Shown here in pieces: positions 12,662-18,329 of a stretch of DNA of 18,329 nt (positions are counted from its first letter, which is position 1; each line of letters begins with the position of its first letter). This stretch comes from Darwinibacter acetoxidans_A (GTDB lineage Bacteria > Bacillota > Limnochordia > Darwinibacteriales > Darwinibacteriaceae): the NCBI GenBank assembly GCA_041936745.1, contig JBHGWS010000065.1, positions 1 through 18,329 of the forward strand, read 5' to 3'. The notes below the pieces were generated by a model, which made no database searches, was not told the origin of the DNA, and saw only the letters and a list, made by a program, of their open reading frames with translations. The position numbers were made by a program, and so were the translations under genes.

Positions 12662-14563
12662 GTGACCAAAGAACGATTTTATATAACGACACCTATTTAC
12701 TATCCCAGCGATCATCTGCACATCGGCCATGCTTATACAACGACGGTGGCGGACAGCCTGGCCAGGTGGCATAAGTTTGCGGGCCGCGCTGTTTATTTTG
12801 TCACCGGCTCCGACGAGCACGGCCAAAAGATTCAAAGAGCGGCTCAGGAAAACGGGCTGTCGCCCCAGGCTTATGTAGATAAAATCGTCGGTTCTTTTCA
12901 GGACCTATGGGAGAAAATGAATATCGAGTACGATGACTTCGTCCGGACAACGGAACCGCGGCACCAAAAGGCGGTCCAAACGGTCTTTCAAAAAATTTAT
13001 GACCAGGGCGATATTTATAAAAGTAAGTATCAGGGATGGTACTGCACTCCTTGTGAAACGTTTTGGGTGGAAAACCGCCTGGTGGAAGGCAACTGTCCCG
13101 ACTGCGGCCGCCCCGTGGAACTTGTGGAGGAAGAAAGCTATTTTTTCCGCCTGAGCAAATATGCGCCGCGCCTTTTAGAGCATATTGCGGCGCACCCGGA
13201 ATTTATCCAACCGGAATCGCGGCGAAATGAAATGGTCAATTTTATTAAAAGCGGGCTTGAGGATCTCTGCGTTTCCCGCACCACTTTCGATTGGGGTATC
13301 CCCGTACCTTTTGCCCCTGGCCACGTAGTTTATGTGTGGTTTGATGCCTTAACGAACTATATTACGGCGCTGGGCTATCCCGATGATACTGAACTGCGGA
13401 AAAAGTGGTGGCCCGCCGATCTGCATCTGGTGGGGAAGGAAATCATGCGCTTTCACACCATCATTTGGCCGATTATCTTAATGGCTCTGGATCTGCCCCT
13501 GCCTAAAACCGTTTTCGGCCACGGCTGGCTTTTATTTGACAGCGATAAAATGTCCAAATCCAAGGGCAACGTGATCGATCCTGTGGTTTTGATCGATGAA
13601 TTCGGCGTTGATCCCATCCGCTATTTTCTCCTGCGGGAAATCTCTTTCGGCCAGGACGGCAATTTCAGCCGGCAGGCTTTAATCGAGCGTACCAATGCGG
13701 ATTTGGCCAATGATTTGGGCAACCTTTTAAACCGGACTTTGGCCATGCTCGATCGTTATTTCAGCGGCGTGGTACCTCGGCCGCAGGGTGCCAAAGCGGT
13801 TGATACGGAATTTGCGGAATTTGCCGGCAGCTTGGGCCCAATTGTAGATGAGCAGATCAGGGCTTTGAAGGTGAACGAAGCCTTGATTAAAATCTGGCAG
13901 TTAGTCGGTCGGGCCAATAAATATATTGACCGCAGGGCGCCTTGGAATTTGGCTAAAGCGGAAGATAAAAGCGAACTGGCCCGGGTTCTGTACAACCTTT
14001 TGGAGGCTTTGAGGATCACCGGCCTTTTAATTAGGCCGTTTCTGCCTGAAACCGGCGCCAAGATTTGGCAGCAGTTGGGCTTGGAGGGAATTGAAGAGCA
14101 GACCCTTAAGGATACGGAGTGGGGTAAATTAGTCCCCGGCATTCAGACAAAGAAAGGGGCGCCTATATTCCCCCGGATTGAAGTGGAAAAGGAAGAGGAA
14201 AAGCCCGTTAAGGAGGAAAAAGAGATGGCCGGCGTTTTAATTGATATCAACGAGTTTTCGAAAATAGAATTGGTTGTGGCGGAAATAAATGAAGCGGAGC
14301 CCGTTGCGGGCGCCGATCGCCTTTTAAAACTGCAGATCGATGTGGGCGGCGGCGAAAAACGCCAGATCGTGGCAGGCATTGCAAAGCATTATAAGCCGGA
14401 GGAACTTGCGGGGCTGCGGATTATTGTGGTGAAGAACTTGCAACCGGCTAAACTGCGCGGCGAGTTATCGGAAGGCATGCTTTTGGCCGCCACTTCTCCG
14501 GAAGGTAAATTGGAATTGGTCACGGTTTCCTCTGCCATACCGGCAGGAAGCAGGGTGAGTTAA
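12662..14563 (+). CDS. metG: Methionyl-tRNA synthetase
   Basis: A 633-residue cytoplasmic enzyme that charges tRNA-Met. The catalytic domain has the HIGH box HIGH (20-23), a single zinc knuckle with C128, C131, C145 and C148, and KMSKS (296-300). A helical anticodon-binding domain (about 390-510) recognises CAU, then a Lys/Glu-rich linker leads to a C-terminal tRNA-binding OB domain (about 530-633), which usually mediates dimerisation. GTG at 12662 is the start: AAGGAGG lies six bases upstream and the protein opens with TKERFYITTPIYYPS. The reading frame continues upstream into the T-box leader, but that part is not coding. An internal ATG at 14225 with its own AAGGAGG could produce the OB domain alone. 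Confidence 0.96.
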   Translation: MTKERFYITTPIYYPSDHLHIGHAYTTTVADSLARWHKFAGRAVYFVTGSDEHGQKIQRAAQENGLSPQAYVDKIVGSFQDLWEKMNIEYDDFVRTTEPRHQKAVQTVFQKIYDQGDIYKSKYQGWYCTPCETFWVENRLVEGNCPDCGRPVELVEEESYFFRLSKYAPRLLEHIAAHPEFIQPESRRNEMVNFIKSGLEDLCVSRTTFDWGIPVPFAPGHVVYVWFDALTNYITALGYPDDTELRKKWWPADLHLVGKEIMRFHTIIWPIILMALDLPLPKTVFGHGWLLFDSDKMSKSKGNVIDPVVLIDEFGVDPIRYFLLREISFGQDGNFSRQALIERTNADLANDLGNLLNRTLAMLDRYFSGVVPRPQGAKAVDTEFAEFAGSLGPIVDEQIRALKVNEALIKIWQLVGRANKYIDRRAPWNLAKAEDKSELARVLYNLLEALRITGLLIRPFLPETGAKIWQQLGLEGIEEQTLKDTEWGKLVPGIQTKKGAPIFPRIEVEKEEEKPVKEEKEMAGVLIDINEFSKIELVVAEINEAEPVAGADRLLKLQIDVGGGEKRQIVAGIAKHYKPEELAGLRIIVVKNLQPAKLRGELSEGMLLAATSPEGKLELVTVSSAIPAGSRVS

Positions 14564-14566
14564 TTG

Positions 14567-15334
14567 ATGATCGACAGCCATGCCCATTTAAACGATCCCA
14601 GGTTTGAAGAAGATCTGCCTGCGGTTTTAGAGAGGGCCAAAGCGGCCGGGGTGCGGGCCATTATCAACATCGGCTACGACTTGGTATCTTCAAAAAAAGC
14701 TGTGGAACTGGCTGCGAAATATCCTCAGCTGTATGCAGTGATCGGGGTTCACCCTCACGATGCCAAAACTTATGATCAAGGGATTGAAGAGAGTTTAAAA
14801 GAGCTGGCCAAGCAGCCCAAAGTCGTGGCCATCGGCGAGACGGGGCTTGATTACCATTACGATAATTCACCCCGGGCCGTGCAGCGGGAGGTGTTCCAAA
14901 AACAGCTTCTTTTAGCGGGGGAGCTTAATTTACCCGCCGTAATCCATTCCAGGGACGCCAGCCAAGATACTTTGGAGATCTTAAGGAAATTTCCCGGCCA
15001 GCCCTGCCTATTGCACTGTTATTCGGGCAGTTTTGAAACGGCGGAACAATACCTTAAGCTGGGCCATTATTTTTCCTTTGCGGGGCCAATCACATTTAAA
15101 AACGCAACGAGGCTGCGGGGAGTTGCAAAGCGCCTTCCCCTTAAGCGGCTAATGATCGAAACCGACTGCCCTTACCTGGCGCCCCAACCGCGCCGGGGCA
15201 GGCGCAATGAGCCCGCTTACCTACCGTATATCGCAGAAAAGTTGGCTGAAATTCATGGTCGCAGCAGAGAAGATGTGGAACGCATTACGGCAGAAAACAC
15301 TGAAAACTTTTTCCGGCTTGCCAAGGAGGACTAA
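14567..15334 (+). CDS. tatD: TatD-family metal-dependent DNase
   Basis: A 255-residue TIM-barrel hydrolase. Metal ligands fit the family: H5 and H7 in DSHAHL, E91 in GETGLDYH, H127 in VIHSRDA, H150 in LLHCYSG and D200 in IETDCPYLAP. TatD proteins are Mg-dependent nucleases with 3'-5' exonuclease activity on DNA and RNA, probably in repair; YabD of Bacillus, next to metS, is the equivalent gene. ATG at 14567 is chosen over the TTG right before it (14564), which would directly follow the metG stop; either way the genes are coupled. It is probably co-transcribed from the T-box promoter. Confidence 0.93.
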   Translation: MIDSHAHLNDPRFEEDLPAVLERAKAAGVRAIINIGYDLVSSKKAVELAAKYPQLYAVIGVHPHDAKTYDQGIEESLKELAKQPKVVAIGETGLDYHYDNSPRAVQREVFQKQLLLAGELNLPAVIHSRDASQDTLEILRKFPGQPCLLHCYSGSFETAEQYLKLGHYFSFAGPITFKNATRLRGVAKRLPLKRLMIETDCPYLAPQPRRGRRNEPAYLPYIAEKLAEIHGRSREDVERITAENTENFFRLAKED

Positions 15335-15336
15335 TC

Positions 15337-16617
15337 ATGACTGTTGTAGCTTTAGTTGGCACCCAGTGGGGTGACGAAGGTAAAGGTAAAATCACCGATG
15401 TTTTAGCGGCCCAAGCGGATGTAGTGGCCCGCTTCCAAGGGGGCAACAACGCCGGCCACACCGTAGTAGTTGGTGATCTGGAATACCGGCTGCATTTGAT
15501 CCCTTCCGGTATTTTATCAAAAGGCACAACCTGCCTGATCGGCAGCGGTGTTGTTGTCGACCCGGCGGTGCTTGCGGAAGAAATCCGTTATTTAAACGAA
15601 GGGGGTATTCAAACCTCCAATTTATATATCAGCGATCGGGCCCATGTCATTATGCCTTATCATCGGGTTTTAGATCTTTTAGAGGAAGAGGCCAGGCCGG
15701 CAAAGATCGGCACAACCGGCAGGGGTATCGGCCCCGCTTATGTCGATAAATATATGAGGCTGGGCATTCGGCTGGGCGATTTGAAAGATGAAAAGAGCCT
15801 AAGTTGTGCTTTAGATCGGGCCCTGCCCTTTAATAACCGCCTGCTGGAAAAAGTTTACGGCAGGGAGCCTTTTTCCAAGGCCGAACTTTTGGAGGAATAT
15901 TTAGGTTACGGCAGGGAAATTGCACCCCTTTTAACTGACGGTTCTTTATTAATCCACAGGGCGCTGGAGAATGGGAAGAACATTTTATTGGAAGGTGCCC
16001 AAGGTACACACTTAGATGTAGATCACGGTACCTACCCCTACGTTACTTCTTCCAATCCCACTGCCGGCGGCGCCGCTGTCGGTGTCGGGCTGGGGCCCAA
16101 CCGCATTGATCGCGTGGTGGGGGTTGTCAAAGCCTACACTACGAGAGTGGGCGGCGGCCCGTTTCCCACAGAGTTGAAAGATGCCACCGGTGATCTGATC
16201 AGGGAGCGGGGTAAAGAGTTCGGCACAACAACGGGGCGGCCCAGGCGCTGTGGTTGGTTCGATGCCGTGATGCTGCGCCATTCCGTCCGCGTCAACGGCT
16301 TAACGGATCTGGCTTTGACCCTTTTGGACGTTTTAGATGTTTTGGAAGAAATCAAAGTGTGTGTCGCCTACGATTACAAAGGGGAAAGGTTAGAGCATTT
16401 CCCCGCGGATTTGAATGTTTTAAAAGAATGCACGCCGATTTATGAAACCCTGCCCGGCTGGCAGACGGATCTAAGTGCCTTGACAGATAAAAAAGAGCTG
16501 CCGCAAAAGGCTTTGGATTACATTTCCTTTGTGGAAGAACAGATGGGGTGTACCGCCAGCATAATTTCCGTAGGCCCTAGGCGCGATCAAACTATGATTT
16601 TGGATTCACTTTTCTAA
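15337..16617 (+). CDS. purA: Adenylosuccinate synthetase
   Basis: A 426-residue enzyme that joins IMP and aspartate with GTP in the first step from IMP to AMP. The GTP-binding loop GDEGKGK (12-18) includes the catalytic D13, and H41 lies in NNAGHTV. GTTGRGIGPAYVDK, LEGAQGTHLDVDHGTYPYVTSSN, TRVGGGPFPTEL and GTTTGRPRRCGWFD are all standard PurA blocks. The ATG follows AAGGAGGA by about seven bases and starts two bases after tatD, so it is likely read in the same metG-tatD-purA transcript. Linkage of purA to a methionine T-box is unusual. No good terminator follows before the tRNA promoter. Confidence 0.96.
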   Translation: MTVVALVGTQWGDEGKGKITDVLAAQADVVARFQGGNNAGHTVVVGDLEYRLHLIPSGILSKGTTCLIGSGVVVDPAVLAEEIRYLNEGGIQTSNLYISDRAHVIMPYHRVLDLLEEEARPAKIGTTGRGIGPAYVDKYMRLGIRLGDLKDEKSLSCALDRALPFNNRLLEKVYGREPFSKAELLEEYLGYGREIAPLLTDGSLLIHRALENGKNILLEGAQGTHLDVDHGTYPYVTSSNPTAGGAAVGVGLGPNRIDRVVGVVKAYTTRVGGGPFPTELKDATGDLIRERGKEFGTTTGRPRRCGWFDAVMLRHSVRVNGLTDLALTLLDVLDVLEEIKVCVAYDYKGERLEHFPADLNVLKECTPIYETLPGWQTDLSALTDKKELPQKALDYISFVEEQMGCTASIISVGPRRDQTMILDSLF

Positions 16618-16633
16618 AAAACGGCCAAAAGGC

Positions 16634-16662
16634 TTGACAATCAGTGAAACCTAGTTTATTAT
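16634..16662 (+). promoter_or_regulatory. Sigma-A promoter of the tRNA genes
   Basis: TTGACA (16634-16639) and TATTAT (16657-16662) are 17 bases apart. The start point should fall about ten bases before the first tRNA. Confidence 0.82.
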
Positions 16663-16678
16663 AACATCTGTGCAAGGG

Positions 16679-16754
16679 GAGCCATTAGCTCAGTCGGTAG
16701 AGCACCGGACTTTTAATCCGGGAGTCCCGCGTTCGAGTCGCGGATGGCTCACCA
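16679..16754 (+). tRNA. tRNA-Lys (anticodon UUU)
   Basis: A 76-base tRNA with encoded CCA. The acceptor arms GAGCCAT and ATGGCTC pair fully. The anticodon stem CCGGA/TCCGG encloses the loop CTTTTAA with anticodon TTT at 16712-16714, reading AAA and AAG. The T loop GTTCGAGTC is standard. Confidence 0.97.
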
Positions 16755-16757
16755 TTT

Positions 16758-16833
16758 GCCCCCATCGTCTAGTGGCCTAGGATACCGCCCTCTCACGGCG
16801 AAGGCACCGGTTCGAATCCGGTTGGGGGTACCA
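16758..16833 (+). tRNA. tRNA-Glu (anticodon CUC)
   Basis: A 76-base tRNA with encoded CCA, three bases after tRNA-Lys. The acceptor arms GCCCCCA and TGGGGGT pair with one G-T end pair. The anticodon loop is CTCTCAC with anticodon CTC at 16792-16794, which reads GAG. The lowest pair of the anticodon stem (bases 27 and 43) is C-A, where most tRNA-Glu genes have a pair. Confidence 0.96.
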
Positions 16834-16843
16834 TAGAAAAAGA

Positions 16844-16867
16844 CCTCGGCTTAAGCCGGGGTTTTTT
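16844..16867 (+). terminator. Rho-independent terminator after the tRNA genes
   Basis: CCTCGGC (16844-16850) pairs with GCCGGGG (16855-16861), with one T-G pair, around the loop TTAA, and six Ts follow. Confidence 0.9.
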
Positions 16868-16917
16868 GTATAAAAAGCCTTTTCTTGTTTCATATTATCA
16901 ACGAGGGGGCGTGACGG

Positions 16918-17307
16918 ATGAACAGAACAGTCGGCATCTTGTTGGTACTATTGGTTGTGTTGGGCGCGGCAGTCTATATGAATGCCCAAAGGCAGGATGG
17001 CATGGCTTGGCAGGACGGGGAATATAAGGGTAAATCGCAAAGAGACGAGCGCGGTGCTTATGGCAGTGTGGAAATAGAGGTCAGGGGCGGAAAAATAGTC
17101 AAAGCAAATTACGATGAATTCAATGAAGACGGCAGCAGGAAAGATGAAAGTTATCCTTACCAGCCCGCTGTGACGGCGCAGGGCACTTTTGAAGACCGGC
17201 TGCTTGAAACGCAGGATCCCACTAAGGTGGATAACGTCTCGGGCGCGACAGAAACCTGGCACAAATTTAAAGAAGCCAGCCGGGATGCTTTGGAAAAGGC
17301 GAAATAA
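16918..17307 (+). CDS. Membrane-anchored FMN-binding domain protein
   Basis: A 129-residue protein with one N-terminal hydrophobic segment (about 5-21) that should anchor it, with the rest outside the cell. There is no lipobox cysteine. The rest is a small FMN_bind domain: DGEYKGKS (33-40), a VEIEVRGGKIVKANYDE strand pair, and VDNVSGATETW (104-114). The SGAT part matches the site where ApbE attaches FMN to threonine, here T111. Such proteins pass electrons at the outer face of the membrane, for example in RNF-type or extracellular electron transfer systems. No ApbE or redox partner is encoded here. GAGGGGG precedes the ATG. It is flanked by terminators on both sides, so it is probably a single-gene unit. 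Confidence 0.85.
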   Translation: MNRTVGILLVLLVVLGAAVYMNAQRQDGMAWQDGEYKGKSQRDERGAYGSVEIEVRGGKIVKANYDEFNEDGSRKDESYPYQPAVTAQGTFEDRLLETQDPTKVDNVSGATETWHKFKEASRDALEKAK

Positions 17308-17332
17308 ATAAAAATACAAACAATAAGAAAGG

Positions 17333-17358
17333 GTGGGCTCCAAAGGAGCCCACTTTTT
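17333..17358 (+). terminator. Strong Rho-independent terminator
   Basis: GTGGGCTCC (17333-17341) and GGAGCCCAC (17345-17353) pair perfectly around AAA, followed by five Ts. A-rich sequence on the other side could let it act for both strands. It ends the FMN-binding gene. Confidence 0.95.
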
Positions 17359-17437
17359 GTATTTGCGGGCAGGAAAAGAACCTCTGTGTGGTAAACATTA
17401 AGCGTGCAGGTAAATCTCAAAGAAAGAGTTGGTTGCC

Positions 17438-18100
17438 ATGAAAAGCCACACTTGCCGTTCAGCCCGTTTAATTTTCGGCCTCTTTTTATATGCCTTAGGG
17501 ATCGCCCTCACACTGCAGGCGGAAATAGGGTACGCCCCCTGGGACGTTTTCCACGCGGGGCTTTCTAAGGCCCTGGGGATTACAATCGGCTGGGCCTCCA
17601 TAAGTACGGGGGTAGTCGTCGTTTCCCTCGCTTTTTTCTTGGGAGAAAAAATTGGCTTGGGCAGCCTTTTAAACATGGTTTTGGTAGGAGCCTTCCTGGA
17701 TTTAATTTTAGCCGGGAATTTTTTACCCCCGGCACCTAATTTTTCAGCAGGTGTGGCCATGATGGCCGCGGGGTTAGGGGTGATTTCACTTGCCACCTAT
17801 TTTTACATCAGCTCTGCCTTTGGAGCGGGCCCCCGCGACAGCTTGATGGTTGTTTTGGCCCGGAAAACGGGCCTGCCGGTGGGTATCTGCCGCGCCGCAG
17901 TTGAACTTGCCGCCTTAACAATAGGCTGGCGGCTGGGAGGTATGGTCGGCTGGGGCACTGTTATTTTTGCAGTTTTGTCCGGTTTTTTTGTGGAGTTAAC
18001 ATTCAGGCTGCTCCGCTTTGAAGTCACCAAGGTTCAACACGAGGATTTACAGGCAACGCTTGCATTTTTAAAACCTTTGGGAAAACAAAAATCATCTTGA
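17438..18100 (+). CDS. YczE/YyaS-like membrane protein
   Basis: A 220-residue protein with about five membrane segments. The first part, FGLFLYALGIALTLQAEIGYAPWDVFHAGLSKALG, and the later SSAFGAGPRDSLMVVLARKTG resemble the YczE/YyaS family (COG2364), related to YitT. These proteins have the repeated pattern of a helix followed by G-x-x-P-x-D; here it appears twice, as IGYAPWD and FGAGPRD, pointing to an internal duplication. The function of the family is poorly known; Bacillus YczE affects lipopeptide production. ATG at 17438 is chosen, though only a weak AGAAAGAG precedes it; TTG at 17429 is in frame but has no usable site. Confidence 0.78.
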   Translation: MKSHTCRSARLIFGLFLYALGIALTLQAEIGYAPWDVFHAGLSKALGITIGWASISTGVVVVSLAFFLGEKIGLGSLLNMVLVGAFLDLILAGNFLPPAPNFSAGVAMMAAGLGVISLATYFYISSAFGAGPRDSLMVVLARKTGLPVGICRAAVELAALTIGWRLGGMVGWGTVIFAVLSGFFVELTFRLLRFEVTKVQHEDLQATLAFLKPLGKQKSS

Positions 18101-18300
18101 AGTAAGCTATGGACGGCGCGGGCCTCAAGCCGGCGGAGTGAATAACCGGTTCCGTAAAGGAGTGTCCCGGTTAAGCAGAACACATCAACAGCACTGTCTT
18201 GGGAGTGGTAATATTCTGAAAAACACCCTTTTATTCTAATGATTTTCCTGCCTAAGAAAGCGAGAGGATTGTCTCATACGATGGCTGAGGAAAACGATTC
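18101..18300 (+). other. Structured intergenic region, possible RNA leader
   Basis: No complete gene is seen in these 200 bases. Several inverted repeats follow one another: TAACCGG (18143-18149) with CCGGTTA (18167-18173), GGGAGTG (18201-18207) with CACCC (18224-18228), and TTTTCCTGCC (18243-18252) with GGC plus AGGAAAA (18283-18294). The last one encloses GAGA/TCTC (18262-18275). A terminator-like hairpin then closes the window. This resembles a riboswitch-like leader or a small RNA, but I could not match it to a known family. Confidence 0.4.
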
Positions 18301-18329
18301 TCAACCCGCCAACGGCTGGTTGTTTTTTG
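18281..18329 (+). CDS. Possible start of another gene (partial)
   Basis: An ATG at 18281 opens a frame that reads MAEENDSQPANGWLFF and runs off the end of the window. GAGAGG lies 13 bases upstream, rather far for a ribosome binding site. The polar start followed by hydrophobic residues would suit a membrane protein, but 16 codons are too few to judge. The same bases form the terminator-like hairpin, so the two readings compete. Confidence 0.3.
   Translation, partial: MAEENDSQPANGWLFF
18302..18328 (+). terminator. Terminator-like hairpin at the window end
   Basis: CAACC-C-GCC (18302-18310) pairs with GGC-T-GGTTG (18314-18322), with one mismatch, around AAC. Six Ts follow. It could end the yczE-like transcript or be the expression platform of a leader RNA. 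Confidence 0.55.

Noticed and set aside
16618..16633. Possible purA terminator
   Set aside because: The only pairing, GGCC-AAAA-GGC, is three to four bases and is not followed by a T run.

Overview
The window looks like chromosomal DNA from a Gram-positive, endospore-forming member of the Firmicutes (Bacillota), most likely class Clostridia. The evidence is the block gin(csfB) - tmk - darA(yaaQ) - yaaR - holB - ricT(yaaT) - rsmI - abrB - metG - tatD, which resembles the Bacillus subtilis region near the origin, together with strong AAGGAGG ribosome binding sites, a T-box leader before metG, a sporulation anti-sigma protein (Gin) and a zinc-ribbon form of AbrB. The species cannot be named from the sequence alone. 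No transposase, phage gene, integrase or CRISPR array was seen.

Layout. Positions 1-198 hold the end of an rRNA operon: spacer, 5S rRNA and terminator. A plus-strand gene for a membrane-anchored MutS-like ATPase follows (261-2006). Its 3' end overlaps a minus-strand operon coding for a LiaF-like membrane protein, a LiaS-like kinase and a LiaR-like regulator (4426 down to 1963), which probably senses cell-envelope stress. A second minus-strand operon (6174 down to 4591) has a TetR regulator followed by two small ArsP-type permease genes that look like the two halves of one transporter. The TetR gene appears to use a rare ATT start codon below a consensus promoter.

From 6325 to 10776 the plus strand carries gin, then a promoter and the tight cluster tmk-darA-yaaR-holB-ricT-rsmI. 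These genes overlap or nearly touch, and cover dTMP synthesis, c-di-AMP sensing, clamp loading, RNA maturation and sporulation control, and rRNA methylation. abrB (minus) converges on rsmI with a 17-base overlap. An MFS exporter (minus) lies back to back with a T-box-controlled metG (plus), followed by tatD and purA. A promoter then drives tRNA-Lys(UUU) and tRNA-Glu(CUC), ending at a terminator. The last part has a small membrane-anchored FMN-binding protein, a strong terminator, a YczE-like membrane protein, and about 230 bases of structured sequence that may be an RNA leader or the start of another gene.

Most of the window is conserved housekeeping sequence. The points most worth a second look are the ATT start of the TetR gene, the split permease, the membrane MutS-like protein, a possible internal start in metG that would release its tRNA-binding domain, the delta' subunit without its zinc module, and the unexplained structured 3' end.
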